From Bacteroidales bacterium (GTDB lineage: Bacteria; Bacteroidota; Bacteroidia; Bacteroidales; VadinHA17), in assembly GCA_003141895.1 (NCBI GenBank), contig PLNT01000016.1, positions 62,001 to 126,000 of the forward strand: a stretch of DNA of 64,000 nt, read 5' to 3'. A program made the translations under genes and the position numbers. Below the pieces are notes generated by a model. It made no database searches, was not told where the DNA came from, and was given only the letters and a program-made list of their open reading frames with translations. This document shows positions 28,174 to 37,766 of this stretch, in pieces (position 1 is the stretch's first letter; each line of letters starts with the position of its first letter).

Positions 28174-28851
28174 ATGAAGATATTGATTGTTGAAGATGAA
28201 CCTAAAGTCGCATCATTCCTGAAAAAAGGACTCGATGAGAATAATTATGAGACTGAAATAGCCTATGATGGTTTGTCAGGCGAAAAGCTTGCCCAGCAGT
28301 ACAAATATGACCTGTTTATACTCGACATTATCATCCCCGGAATAAGTGGCCTGGAACTATGCAAACGAATCAAGAAATTAAATCCGAATATCCCGGTATT
28401 GATGCTTACAGCTCTTGGCACAACCGATGATAAAATTATTGGATTTGAAGCCGGAGCCAACGATTACCTTGTTAAGCCTTTTGAATTCAGGGAACTCCTT
28501 GCAAGAGTTAAGGTGTTATTGAGAAAAACGGAACAGCAGCCCGAAGTTTCGAACATTCTCACAATTGATGACCTTGAACTTGATCTTGAAAAGAAAGTTG
28601 CACGTAGAGGGAGTATATATATTGATCTGACTGCCAAAGAGTTTTCGCTATTGGAATATTTTATGCGAAATAGCGGAAGAGTTCTTTCAAGAATTGATAT
28701 CGCGGAAAAAGTATGGGATATCAAGTTCGATTTTGGGACAAATGTTGTCGATGTTTATGTAAACTTTCTTCGTAAGAAAATTGATAAAGGACATGATAAT
28801 AAACTGATCCATACAAGGGTCGGTTTTGGTTACGTGTTTGGAGATATCTAG
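28174..28851 (+). CDS. OmpR/PhoB-family response regulator
   Basis: 225 residues. The receiver domain (1-115) has the acidic pair Glu7-Asp8-Glu9, phospho-acceptor Asp51 (FILDIIIPG), Thr in LMLTALG and Lys in DYLVKPFEFREL. The winged-helix DNA-binding domain (about 128-223) has LTAKEFSLLEYFMRNSGRVLSRIDIAEKVW and the final TRVGFGYVF. It is encoded 1 base before the histidine kinase, so they form an operon. The downstream 18-kb gene cluster on the same strand is a possible target, which is inference only. Confidence 0.95.
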   Translation: MKILIVEDEPKVASFLKKGLDENNYETEIAYDGLSGEKLAQQYKYDLFILDIIIPGISGLELCKRIKKLNPNIPVLMLTALGTTDDKIIGFEAGANDYLVKPFEFRELLARVKVLLRKTEQQPEVSNILTIDDLELDLEKKVARRGSIYIDLTAKEFSLLEYFMRNSGRVLSRIDIAEKVWDIKFDFGTNVVDVYVNFLRKKIDKGHDNKLIHTRVGFGYVFGDI

Positions 28852-28852
28852 A

Positions 28853-30220
28853 ATGCAGATCAGAACCAGATTAACTTTGCAATTCCTCCTCCTCGGAGGA
28901 ATAATTATGATAAGTGCATCAGCTGCGATCTATATCTTTTCAGCGCGTTTCCGTATGGAGGATTTCAATAGCCGTCTCCGCGACAAAGCGGTAAACACAG
29001 CGAATGTGCTTTTCAGCACTGATCGCATCAATGCAAGCAAAATTCTGAAAATTGAAAACGAGACTCCTGATTTCCTTCAGAATAAAAAAATAATTATTAT
29101 TAATTTCAAAAACGATATTGTTTACAGTTCAGATGATAAGAAGGAAATAGAGATAAAGAACTACATCCTCGAACGAGTAAGGATGGGTTACAATGTGGTA
29201 TATAAACAAGGAAAGTTTAATGTTATTGTAACATTAGTTTACACAAATTATGACCGTTTCGTAATTATTGCGGCGGCGACTGATGTTGTCGGATCATTAC
29301 ATCTGGAGAAATTAAGAGTAATATTATTTATAGTATGCTTTGTTAGTCTGGCCTTGTTCTTTGTCGCCGGGTGGCTTTATTCGGGAAGAGCCCTTCGACC
29401 TATTTCTGCAGTTGTAAAAAAAGTGGAAGATATCTCAATTACCAGCCTGAATTTAAGAGTATTTGAGGGAAATGGCAAAGATGAAATTGGCAAGCTCGCC
29501 AAAACATTCAATAATATGCTTGAACGTCTCGAAACATCATTCAGCATGCAGAAAAATTTTATCGCAAATGCATCACATGAGCTGAGAACACCTCTTACTT
29601 CTATAAACGGACAGCTGGAAGTACTGATGATGAAAGAACGTTCAACCGATGAATATAAAACTGCTCTCGAATCGGTGCTTGACGACATCAGAGCTCTTAT
29701 CGATCTGTCTAACAGATTACTGCTGATCGCCAGAACCAGCGCTGAAGGTCCGGTTAATTTTAACAAAAAGATCAGGATCGATGAAATACTATGGCAGACC
29801 CAGGAAGAGATCTCAAGATTCAACAAAGATTACCACATAAATATTTCAATAGATGATTCCCTGACAGATTGTGACCAGATGATTATCGTTGGTGACGAAT
29901 ATCTGTTAAAGGTGGCAGTTTCAAATCTTATCGATAATGCGTGTAAATATTCTGATAACCATACAGTTAATATAGGATTTCATCATATCGATAAATTCAT
30001 TGAGGTTGTATTTGAAGATAGAGGTATCGGTATTTCAAAAGACGACCTGCAAAAGGTCTTTGAGCCTTTTTACCGCGGAACAAACACTATTTCACTTCCA
30101 GGTTCAGGCATAGGGCTTCCCCTTGTAAGCCAGATAATAAAGATTCATAACGGAATCGTGAAAATCTCATCACAGGTAGGAAAAGGGACCACCGTGACAG
30201 TTTTGTTGCCTACAGTGTAA
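28853..30220 (+). CDS. Membrane sensor histidine kinase
   Basis: An upstream Met at 28826 is open, but the Met at 28853 starts 1 base after the regulator stop and begins the basic, membrane-directed N-terminus (MQIRTRLTLQFLLLGGIIM), so I choose it, giving 455 residues. It has two membrane helices (about 8-30 and 155-175) enclosing a periplasmic sensor domain, a HAMP linker (about 180-230), HisKA with phospho-acceptor His242 in ASHELRTPLTSING, and a HATPase_c domain (N box LIDNACKYS, G1 EDRGIGISKDD, G2 PGSGIGLPL). The signal is unknown. Confidence 0.94.
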   Translation: MQIRTRLTLQFLLLGGIIMISASAAIYIFSARFRMEDFNSRLRDKAVNTANVLFSTDRINASKILKIENETPDFLQNKKIIIINFKNDIVYSSDDKKEIEIKNYILERVRMGYNVVYKQGKFNVIVTLVYTNYDRFVIIAAATDVVGSLHLEKLRVILFIVCFVSLALFFVAGWLYSGRALRPISAVVKKVEDISITSLNLRVFEGNGKDEIGKLAKTFNNMLERLETSFSMQKNFIANASHELRTPLTSINGQLEVLMMKERSTDEYKTALESVLDDIRALIDLSNRLLLIARTSAEGPVNFNKKIRIDEILWQTQEEISRFNKDYHINISIDDSLTDCDQMIIVGDEYLLKVAVSNLIDNACKYSDNHTVNIGFHHIDKFIEVVFEDRGIGISKDDLQKVFEPFYRGTNTISLPGSGIGLPLVSQIIKIHNGIVKISSQVGKGTTVTVLLPTV

Positions 30221-30805
30221 TAATCCGTTTGCTTCTTCATTATCATTCTTAACCCTTCTCCCCTTCCCTCTTCCCTTAAACAATAAGCAAGTTTATTACC
30301 CTCTTCCCATCCTTCCCCCAAGGGGGAAGGCGAAACAAACCTTTCCCCCTTGGGGGAAAATGAAAGGGGGTAAAAATCTATTTAAAACACCGTAATGGGT
30401 AGGGTTAAGTAATAAAAAGAGGTAATTCTAAACTTTAATTTCTTTTTAATCTTGTTTTAATGGGTGTTTAATAGCAATGGTTTACTATTGTGCAGGTCCG
30501 AATTCTTATTATTTGCATAGTCGGAATTCGTTTTTTAAAACATGGTTAAATTGTTAAGGTCAATCCTGACAGTTAAACAGATAGTTAGGTTTTACAAATT
30601 AAAGGGTTTACAGGTTCATTTAAAGAAAAATTGAAGAAGACAATTAGCTTCACTCTCCTGGGTTCACGACTTATTTGAAGCAATTAACAGATTTATTTTC
30701 AATTGTGAATTAGTGAGAATTATTATATTTACGGCCCTTGAATTTATTTTGCCTGATTTAATTTGACTGAAAGTATTAATACCCAATTATAAGATAACCC
30801 TAACC
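30221..30805. other. 585-base intergenic region upstream of the large gene cluster
   Basis: Holds a C/G-rich palindromic repeat (30296-30373) and AT-rich DNA before the first CRTAC1 gene. TTATTATATTTACGG (near 30720-30734) and TTTATTTTGCC (near 30745-30755) are imperfect -7-like boxes, so a promoter for the cluster is likely here but not defined. No gene seen. Confidence 0.45.
30296..30373. repeat. C/G-rich palindromic repeat, full copy
   Basis: TTACCCTCTTCCC at the left and GAAAGGGGGTAA at the right enclose hairpins CCTTCCCCC-AAGGGGGAAGG and CTTTCCCCC-TTGGGGGAAA. Confidence 0.85.
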
Positions 30806-32497
30806 ATGTTTGTAAAGAGTAATATGTTTTGCATCAAAGCAATTGAAATAAAGTTCCTCTCGTTGCTTTTCATCTTTTTGCTGGCACTTTCAGCATGCCA
30901 GTCTAATAAAAATTCGAAGAAATCAAAACTGACTCCTCCTCCTCCTGACAATGATTATTTTCAGGAAATCGGGAAAGAGATTGGTTTGGATTTTGTTCAC
31001 TCAATAGGTGACAAAGAACTCACAAATATCGTTGAATCAAGCGGTGCGGGTGCTGCATTTCTTGATTATGACCAGGATGGCTTCATTGATTTGTATGTCT
31101 GCAGCGGAACCTGGGTTAAAGGACTAAGCAGTGGTGATAAACCAGAGATCATGCCTGAAAATCATCTCTATCATAATCGTGGCGACGGGACTTTCGAAGA
31201 TGTAACCAAAAAAGCCGGAGTTGGCGGACCATGGTATAGTATGGGCGTTACTGTCGGCGATTTTAATAATGACGGTTACCCCGATATGTATGTTAGCAAT
31301 TACGGAACAAACGTACTTTATAAAAATAATGGTAACGGCACATTTACTGATGTCACAAAAAAGGCTGGTGTCGGCGGAAAAGAAACTGATTTCAGCACCG
31401 GAGCAGTCTGGTTGGATTATGATAATGACGGATTCCTCGATCTTTATGTAGGCAAGTACCTGAATTTTGATCCGAATTATAAATATTATTACGCACCGGA
31501 TGGTTTTCCGGGCCCATTAGCATATGATGCTCAGCCCGATGTCCTTTATCACAACAACGGTGACGGTACATTCACAGATGTAACTAAGGAAATGGGCATT
31601 AAAGACCTTGATGGAAGAGCCATGGGTGTCGGAGCAGCTGATTATGATGAAGATGGATTCGTTGATATATATGTTGCAAACGACCATTCTATGAACTATC
31701 TCTGGCATAATAACGCAGGGAAAAGTTTTACAGATATGGGCACTCCATCAGGAACAGCTTTCGGTCAGTCAGGAGAATCTGCTGTAAGTATGTCGGTGGA
31801 TTTTGCAGATTATACCGGTTCAGGTCGCATGGATATGTTTATTTCTGATGATAAATACTGCAGACTTTATGAAAACCTTGATAACGGAATCTTTGCAGAA
31901 AAATCATACCCTTCAGGAATTGCAATGCCTGCCGGACAGTATGTTGGCTGGTCATCTTCATTTATAGATTATAATAATGACGGACTGATTGATATTTATA
32001 AAGCCAATGGTGCATTGAAACATTTGTACGGACAGGAAGATCAGTTATTTGAAAATATGGGAGACGGAAAATTTAAAGATGTCTCCACCGAGTGTGGGAG
32101 CTACTTCCTTAAAGAACTTGTTGGACGCGGCGCATGCTTTGGCGACTACGATAACGATGGCGACATAGATGCTTATGTGGTCAATCTCAATGATCGTGGA
32201 TCCTTTCTGAGAAATAACAAGGGGAATCAGAACAACTGGATATTATTAAAACTTGAGGGGACCACCTCCAACCGGGACGGCATCGGTGCCAGAATCAGAC
32301 TTACCTGCGGGGGGAAGACCCAGTACACTCAGAAAAAAAGCACAACAGGATACCTTTCACAAAATGACCCAAGGATCCATTTTGGGCTTGCTAAAAATGA
32401 CATGGTTGAAAAAATTGAAATAAAATGGCCTTCGGGAAAAGTGCAGGTTTTAAATAATATCAAAGCCAATCAGATCCTAACTGTCAAAGAACCTTAA
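30806..32497 (+). CDS. CRTAC1-family lipoprotein (FG-GAP/VCBS plus ASPIC/UnbV)
   Basis: 563 residues. A lipobox follows a hydrophobic stretch (LLALSACQSN, Cys about 32). Residues 60-470 form a propeller of FG-GAP/VCBS blades with calcium loops DYDQDGFIDLYV, DFNNDGYPDMYV, DYDNDGFLDLYV and DYDEDGFVDIYV, each preceded by LYHN-GDGTF-DVTKKAG. The last 90 residues are the ASPIC/UnbV domain (GTTSNRDGIGARIRLTCGG, PRIHFGLAKNDMVEKIEIKWPSGKVQ). Named after human CRTAC1; bacterial function unknown, probably surface binding. First gene of a same-strand cluster; the next begins 11 bases later. Confidence 0.88.
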   Translation: MFVKSNMFCIKAIEIKFLSLLFIFLLALSACQSNKNSKKSKLTPPPPDNDYFQEIGKEIGLDFVHSIGDKELTNIVESSGAGAAFLDYDQDGFIDLYVCSGTWVKGLSSGDKPEIMPENHLYHNRGDGTFEDVTKKAGVGGPWYSMGVTVGDFNNDGYPDMYVSNYGTNVLYKNNGNGTFTDVTKKAGVGGKETDFSTGAVWLDYDNDGFLDLYVGKYLNFDPNYKYYYAPDGFPGPLAYDAQPDVLYHNNGDGTFTDVTKEMGIKDLDGRAMGVGAADYDEDGFVDIYVANDHSMNYLWHNNAGKSFTDMGTPSGTAFGQSGESAVSMSVDFADYTGSGRMDMFISDDKYCRLYENLDNGIFAEKSYPSGIAMPAGQYVGWSSSFIDYNNDGLIDIYKANGALKHLYGQEDQLFENMGDGKFKDVSTECGSYFLKELVGRGACFGDYDNDGDIDAYVVNLNDRGSFLRNNKGNQNNWILLKLEGTTSNRDGIGARIRLTCGGKTQYTQKKSTTGYLSQNDPRIHFGLAKNDMVEKIEIKWPSGKVQVLNNIKANQILTVKEP

Positions 32498-32508
32498 AAC
32501 AACAATCA

Positions 32509-33936
32509 ATGAACAGATTCAGAGCAACCATAGTCTTTTACCTTATTATGGCAACAGGCAGCCTTTTTATAATATCATGCCGTAGAAATTCAACTGAAGG
32601 TACCATAATTATTACCCGTACTTCCGGAAAAGTTTTAAATTTAAGTTTCTCTTCAGCAGATTCACGAAAAATTATTCTCCGTTCAGACATTGTTGAAGTT
32701 GAGATGGGAAAGCCTGAGGCATCTCCAAAGTTGCTGACCTCCTCTTTTTATTCAGCCAGGTCTCCCGAAATTTCCAATGACGGCCTTTTCATGATTTTTG
32801 CAGGCCAGAAAAAGGAGGGGGATACCTGGCAGATCTGGGATACTGATCTTGGAAACCTTAAGACAAGACAATTAACAAAGCTGAAAGAAGATTGCACCGA
32901 TCCAGCTTATCTGCCACTGGGACGTTTCCTTTTTACCAGTCATTCTGCCTCCGACTCATTAAAGTCAAATGAATCCATTTTTACGAGTAATATAGATGGC
33001 ACTGACCAAAAGAGGATAACTTACAATCCGGCTATTTATAGAACTTCTCATGTACTCAGTGATGGCCGGATCCTGACTATAGGAGTGCAGAAATTCCCTG
33101 AAACCGGCGATCAGAAGTTTATGATTATGAGACCCGATGGAACCAAGTCAGAACTGTTCTATAAGGGCAGCGAAGGCACGGTACTAAACGGTCCTGGATT
33201 TGAAACAAATAATGGCAGAATAATATTCATCGAATCGGAGAAGAGTAAACCTGGTAAGGGTAATCTCATCACAGTCAGTTATAATCGTCCAATGCACTCG
33301 CAGCTAAATTTGACTTCTGAAATTGAAGGTGATTTCCGTGCAGTCTTCCCACAACCCTCGGGAAAACTACTGGTCTCATACCGGAAAACTGAAACTGACA
33401 GATATGCACTTTACGAATTCGACACCGAAAGTAAGTCTCTTGGCAAACCAATTTTTAAAAGCAATGATTTCGATGTGCTTGAAGTTGTTGATGCAGTGAA
33501 ACATATCAGACCCAGAAAGCTACCAAGCGAAGTGAATGCTGTTATAAAGACCGGTCTCATTATGTGTCAGGATGTGAACATAACGAATGAGATAACGAAG
33601 ATTCCGCTAGTCTTGAATAAAAAGATTTTAAAAGTAGAGATAATGGGAACTGACTCATCCATGGGTACATTTAAGCCTTCTGCCGATGGGTCATTCTACC
33701 TCAAGGTGGTAGCCAACAAACCTTTCCAGATACGTACACTTGATGAAGAGGGAAAAGTTATCCGGAAATGCGACTGGATCTGGCTGCGTCCAAATGAACG
33801 ACGTGGATGCGTTGGGTGTCATGAGGATCAGGATATAGTCCCTGACAACCGGATTCCGCTTGCAGTTAAGAAAGCTTCTGTCGGCATCCCGGTCCACGTA
33901 AATAAGATTAAAGATAAAATGATAGACACTGAATAG
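32509..33936 (+). CDS. Lipoprotein beta-propeller with one c-type heme site, hydrazine-synthase-alpha-like
   Basis: 475 residues. A lipobox is at SLFIISCRRN (Cys about 24). The middle is a PD40/TolB-like propeller (SPEISNDGLFMIFAGQKKEGD, AVFPQPSGKLLVSYRK). The C-terminal part contains ERRGCVGCHEDQDIVPDNRI with a CXXCH at 434-438, for one covalent heme. This arrangement recalls the middle/alpha domain of hydrazine synthase and its many non-anammox relatives; I do not infer hydrazine chemistry. It is tightly packed between a CRTAC1 lipoprotein and a cytochrome-propeller gene (11 and 2 bases), suggesting that they work together in the envelope. Confidence 0.72.
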   Translation: MNRFRATIVFYLIMATGSLFIISCRRNSTEGTIIITRTSGKVLNLSFSSADSRKIILRSDIVEVEMGKPEASPKLLTSSFYSARSPEISNDGLFMIFAGQKKEGDTWQIWDTDLGNLKTRQLTKLKEDCTDPAYLPLGRFLFTSHSASDSLKSNESIFTSNIDGTDQKRITYNPAIYRTSHVLSDGRILTIGVQKFPETGDQKFMIMRPDGTKSELFYKGSEGTVLNGPGFETNNGRIIFIESEKSKPGKGNLITVSYNRPMHSQLNLTSEIEGDFRAVFPQPSGKLLVSYRKTETDRYALYEFDTESKSLGKPIFKSNDFDVLEVVDAVKHIRPRKLPSEVNAVIKTGLIMCQDVNITNEITKIPLVLNKKILKVEIMGTDSSMGTFKPSADGSFYLKVVANKPFQIRTLDEEGKVIRKCDWIWLRPNERRGCVGCHEDQDIVPDNRIPLAVKKASVGIPVHVNKIKDKMIDTE

Positions 33937-33938
33937 TT

Positions 33939-35966
33939 ATGAAGATATCAACTATAGTAATACGGTTATCCGGGATCATTCTTGTACTGGCTCTTCTCAT
34001 CTATTTTCCGGGACGAAAATGGGCCAGGGCGCATGTTAATGAAAAAACAGCAACTACTGATCATCCTCTTTTATGTACTTCATGCCATCTTTATATACAA
34101 AAGACAGGTCTCATTGCAAATCTTGTAAATGCCAGGTATATGTCACCAATTAACCTTACTGTTTCAGGAGACGGCAAAAGATTATATGTTGTTGCCCAGG
34201 AAAGTAATGCCCTGCTTATTGTTGACTCGGAGAGTAAGAAAGTAATTAATAAGATCGGTGTTGGCAACCAGCCTCATTCAGTTATACTCAGTAAAGATGG
34301 CCAGAAAGCTTATGTCAGTAATCAGTGGTCAGACAATGTTTTTGTAATTGACCTTTCAGCAGGAAGAGTAACTGATACGCTTAAAACAGGCAACGGACCT
34401 GCCGGCCTTGCATTGAGCGCAGATGGCAAAGCTCTTTATGTGGTTAACTCATTTTCTTCGGATGTAACAGTTATTGATCTTCAGTCAAAAGAAGAAATAA
34501 ACCGTATCACAGCGGGGAATAACCCTACCGGGGCAAAACTGTCTCCTGATGGGAAGTTTCTCTTTGTGACAAGCAGGCGCACAGTAAATGTTCCTTATGG
34601 AGAACCACTTAGTAGTGAACTCACAGTGATAAATGATAGCTCAAGGAGAATATCCGAATACAGGAAAATTGAATCCGCATATATGATGGAAAATGTCGCA
34701 TTTACTCCTAACGGAGATCTTGGATTCGTTACATTGATCAGACCTAAAAATTATGTGCCTTCCATTCAGGTTGAGCAGGGATGGATGATGACTCATGGGT
34801 TCGGGGTATTCCAACCCGGAAAAGGAGGAAGTGTAAATGAGTTGTTGATTGACGAACCTAATTCTTTTTATTCAGATCCTTTTGGCATCGCAATCACTCC
34901 AGACGGCAAAAAAGCCTTCATCTCAAGCGCTGGGACAGATTATATTACTGTAATAGACATTGACTCAGTGAGAGCACTTATTAACGGTTCAACTCCTGAA
35001 GTTAGGAAACTATACTCAAATAATCTTGGGATCAGCAGCCGCTATATTATAAAGCGTATTCACACAGGATCTAACCCGAAAGGTATTGCACTTTCGCCCG
35101 ACGGCAAACTGCTATATGTAGCAGAGATGCTTGATGACAATATAGGTGTTATAAGTACTGAGAGCCTGCAAAAAGTTTCATCGATTGATCTCGGAGGTCC
35201 TCGCAGAATAACTGTCGCACGGAAAGGTCGCAGACTCTTTAATAATTCTTCTCATACTTTTCAGAATCAGTATTGTTGCTATACCTGCCATCCGGATATG
35301 CATGAAGACGGACTTGTATATAATATGTCGGGCAAAGACATGGGACGGAATGTAACTAACACAATGTCTCTTAGGGATATAAGTGAAACTGCTCCATTTA
35401 AATGGTCAGGTACCAATCTGACTGTATATAAGCAGGACGGGATGCGATTCTCCACTTTCCTTACAAGAACAGAATCGTTCAGCTATAAAGATCTTGATGC
35501 TCTTACTTCATATATACTTACGGGAATAAAAAATCCACCTAATCTTCAGTACAATCCTAACGGGGAACTTACAGAAGCACAATTGCGCGGAAAGAAAATT
35601 TTTGAACGGACAAAGGATAGTTACGGAAATGAAATACCTGAAGCCAATCGGTGCATTACCTGTCATACACCACCTTATTATACAAACAGTAAGATGTCAT
35701 ATGTTCAGACCCTGGCTGCAACCGATGATTCAATCCTGTTTGATACTCCTCATCTTAATGATATCTATGCTTCTGCTCCATATTTGCATGACGGTCGAGC
35801 TGCCACTCTGGAGGAAATCTGGACCAAATACGGAAAAAATGATAAACACGGAGTGATAAATGATATGACAAAAATTCAGCTCAATGATCTTATTGAATAT
35901 CTGAAATCACTCAGGTCTCCACAATACGAATATGAGGATTTAAAGAAGAATCATGCTAAAAACTAA
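33939..35966 (+). CDS. YVTN beta-propeller fused to a c-type cytochrome domain (three CXXCH)
   Basis: 675 residues. A signal anchor is at about 8-22. The first heme site CTSCH is at 46-50. A YVTN-type seven-bladed propeller (about 65-430) follows with blades such as DGKRLYVVAQESNALLIVD, DGQKAYVSNQWSDNVFVIDL and DGKLLYVAEMLDDNIGVIS. The C-terminal domain has CYTCH (447-451) and CITCH (572-576) with APYLHDGRAATLEEIW, as in di-heme CcpA/MauG-type cytochromes. Such fusions are periplasmic oxidoreductases or electron-transfer proteins. The start lies 2 bases after the upstream stop. The substrate is unknown. Heme attachment would need a cytochrome c maturation system elsewhere in the genome. Confidence 0.85.
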   Translation: MKISTIVIRLSGIILVLALLIYFPGRKWARAHVNEKTATTDHPLLCTSCHLYIQKTGLIANLVNARYMSPINLTVSGDGKRLYVVAQESNALLIVDSESKKVINKIGVGNQPHSVILSKDGQKAYVSNQWSDNVFVIDLSAGRVTDTLKTGNGPAGLALSADGKALYVVNSFSSDVTVIDLQSKEEINRITAGNNPTGAKLSPDGKFLFVTSRRTVNVPYGEPLSSELTVINDSSRRISEYRKIESAYMMENVAFTPNGDLGFVTLIRPKNYVPSIQVEQGWMMTHGFGVFQPGKGGSVNELLIDEPNSFYSDPFGIAITPDGKKAFISSAGTDYITVIDIDSVRALINGSTPEVRKLYSNNLGISSRYIIKRIHTGSNPKGIALSPDGKLLYVAEMLDDNIGVISTESLQKVSSIDLGGPRRITVARKGRRLFNNSSHTFQNQYCCYTCHPDMHEDGLVYNMSGKDMGRNVTNTMSLRDISETAPFKWSGTNLTVYKQDGMRFSTFLTRTESFSYKDLDALTSYILTGIKNPPNLQYNPNGELTEAQLRGKKIFERTKDSYGNEIPEANRCITCHTPPYYTNSKMSYVQTLAATDDSILFDTPHLNDIYASAPYLHDGRAATLEEIWTKYGKNDKHGVINDMTKIQLNDLIEYLKSLRSPQYEYEDLKKNHAKN

Positions 35967-35974
35967 TCTATAAC

Positions 35975-37120
35975 GTGAAATCAATGAATAAAAGATTCCT
36001 TAAAAATAGCCTTCTGAGCGCAGTAGCATTGATCCTTACAGGTTTCAGTTTCCTGAACGGACAACCTTCAGTTAAATCCGATGCAATAGATGTCACTGAT
36101 AAGATGCCGGTATATGGCCATTGGCGTAACTTTACAATGAAGGATGGGCTCCCCTCCGATCATGTTTATTGTGTACGCATTGATGGTGACCGGGTTTTAG
36201 CCGGAACTCACGATGGTCTGGCAGTTTATGAAAATGGGAAGTGGAAAGCCTATACTACAAAAGACGGGCTTCCACATAACGGAGTGGTATCCATTGATGT
36301 CAGTGAAACAACCGGAGATGTATGGCTTGGCACCCTTGGCGGACTGAGCAGGTGGTCGGGAGGCAAATTTGAGAACTTTACACAGTTAAATAGCGGTATG
36401 CCAAATGACCTGGTTTACTGCGTCATATGCGACGGGAAAGACGTTTGGGTAGCTACAGCTGGCGGCGCAGGTCATTATGATACTTCAACAAGGCAATGGG
36501 AGATATTCACTGAAAAAAATGCCCCAATGCATGAGCCGTGGACCTATGGCGTTTCAGCCGGTGATGGCAAGATTTTTATTGCTGCCTGGGGAGGAGGTGT
36601 AATCGAATATACAAAGAAGACGAAACAATTCAAGGATTATACCGATCCTGATGGTGAAATGGAAATTGACTTACTCCCCGATGACGGAATAGTTCATGAT
36701 ATAACAACAGCTACTACCTGGGGAGCCGGATATCTGTGGGCATCAACCTACTTCGGGTTAAGCAGTTATGACGGTACACACTGGAAAGGTTACTTCAAGG
36801 AACATTGCGGCCTGGCAAGCAACTTTATCAATTTTGTCAGAGCTGAGGGACCTGTTGTGTTCATTTGCAGTGACAACGGGTTAAGCAGTACAAACGGGAA
36901 AAGCTGGATTACTTATAAGAAAAATGATAATGACAGCAATGGAAAGGCTATCATATCAAATTTCAGCCGCGACGATGATAAAACAGCCTATAAAACCACC
37001 AGGGAAATCCCCATGAGTCCTTCTATAGCTCACAATTTCGTTATCGGTGTCGATGCCGATAAAGATGTTCTTTGGGTTGCTACAGAAAAGGGTGTAAGCC
37101 GGGGAGAATTAATGAAATAG
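35975..37120 (+). CDS. Exported two-component-regulator-type propeller protein (Reg_prop)
   Basis: 381 residues. A signal peptide (about 1-30, ending SFLNGQ) is followed by Reg_prop-like blades: WRNFTMKDGLPSDHVYCV, AGTHDGLAVYENGKWKAYT, DGLPHNGVVSIDV, VWLGTLGGLSRWSGGKFENFT and VLWVATEKGVSRG. In hybrid two-component systems these repeats are the periplasmic ligand sensor, but here they stand alone with no membrane helix or kinase. It starts 8 bases after the cytochrome gene. It may be a free binding or scaffold propeller of the same secreted complex. Confidence 0.78.
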   Translation: MKSMNKRFLKNSLLSAVALILTGFSFLNGQPSVKSDAIDVTDKMPVYGHWRNFTMKDGLPSDHVYCVRIDGDRVLAGTHDGLAVYENGKWKAYTTKDGLPHNGVVSIDVSETTGDVWLGTLGGLSRWSGGKFENFTQLNSGMPNDLVYCVICDGKDVWVATAGGAGHYDTSTRQWEIFTEKNAPMHEPWTYGVSAGDGKIFIAAWGGGVIEYTKKTKQFKDYTDPDGEMEIDLLPDDGIVHDITTATTWGAGYLWASTYFGLSSYDGTHWKGYFKEHCGLASNFINFVRAEGPVVFICSDNGLSSTNGKSWITYKKNDNDSNGKAIISNFSRDDDKTAYKTTREIPMSPSIAHNFVIGVDADKDVLWVATEKGVSRGELMK

Positions 37121-37122
37121 AC

Positions 37123-37172
37123 AAAAATAAATAAATAGAAATAAAGGAAATAAATAAATATAAATAGAAATA
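37123..37172. repeat. AAATA-type low-complexity tandem repeat
   Basis: Fifty bases consist of AAATA/AAATAG units with no C and only four G. It separates the Reg_prop gene from the RidA-like gene and ends 9 bases before the latter's ATG. Confidence 0.7.
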
Positions 37173-37181
37173 TCGGTACTA

Positions 37182-37757
37182 ATGGGCGAGAAACAATTAT
37201 TGATAGATCTGTCAAAACTAACTGACGGAGAACGCATTGAAATGAAGAAACTTGGAATTTTATCCGGTGACAACAAAATTAGCGGGTATAGCTATCCTTT
37301 AGTTCATAGCAATCGTCCTCCGATAGAAAAACATGTTACACATGCTCCCAGGGTAATAAACGAAGCATATGACTACCAGAAACCTTCCTCCTTTTCACGT
37401 GCATTAAGACTTGATTTTGGTGGCCACAAGGTATTGCTGATCTCAGGTACAGCCAGTGTGAACGAAGAGGGCCAGGCTGAACATATCGGCGATTTTAAAG
37501 CCCAGCTTTGGAGAACATATGTAAATATTACCAATCTGCTGGATGCAGAAGGGATGACATGGCACGATGTCGTAAGAACAACTAACTATCTCAGGGATAT
37601 CGAAAGAGATTATGCCGAATTCAATAAGATCCGTACATCTTTCTACAATTGGATGAAACTCGATCCGCTCCCTGCCAGTACAGGTATACAGGCAAGATTA
37701 TGCTGGGAAACCCTTCTTGTGGAAATTGAAGTCTATGCAATCTGTAAATCAATTTAA
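37182..37757 (+). CDS. RidA-fold protein with a chorismatase-like GTAS motif
   Basis: 191 residues and no signal peptide. Residues 75-191 form a RidA/YjgF-type domain: LLISGTASVNEEGQAEHIGD, the helix TNLLDAEGMTWHDVVRTTNYL, FNKIRTSFYNWMKLDPLPAS and the end QARLCWETLLVEIEVYAI, which keeps the active-site Arg and Glu. RidA enzymes hydrolyse reactive enamines/imines. The GTAS...H.GD stretch is unlike ordinary RidA and more like the RidA-related half of FkbO/Hyg5-type chorismatases, but the protein is much shorter than those. A 70-residue N-terminal extension is unassigned. With a DAHP synthase two genes downstream, a role in aromatic precursor chemistry is an attractive inference. Confidence 0.7.
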   Translation: MGEKQLLIDLSKLTDGERIEMKKLGILSGDNKISGYSYPLVHSNRPPIEKHVTHAPRVINEAYDYQKPSSFSRALRLDFGGHKVLLISGTASVNEEGQAEHIGDFKAQLWRTYVNITNLLDAEGMTWHDVVRTTNYLRDIERDYAEFNKIRTSFYNWMKLDPLPASTGIQARLCWETLLVEIEVYAICKSI

Positions 37758-37766
37758 TTCACAATC

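Noticed and set aside
28826-28852. Upstream start of the histidine kinase overlapping the response regulator
   Set aside because: The Met at 28853 is 1 base after the regulator stop and begins the basic membrane-directed N-terminus. The upstream nine residues add nothing family-like.
29377-29826. 149-codon minus-strand frame
   Set aside because: It is antisense to the HAMP/HisKA part of the histidine kinase; a shadow of biased codon use.
32509-33936. Hydrazine synthase and anammox metabolism
   Set aside because: Only the propeller/heme layout is similar. The other subunits and hydrazine dehydrogenase are absent and the host is a Bacteroidota member.
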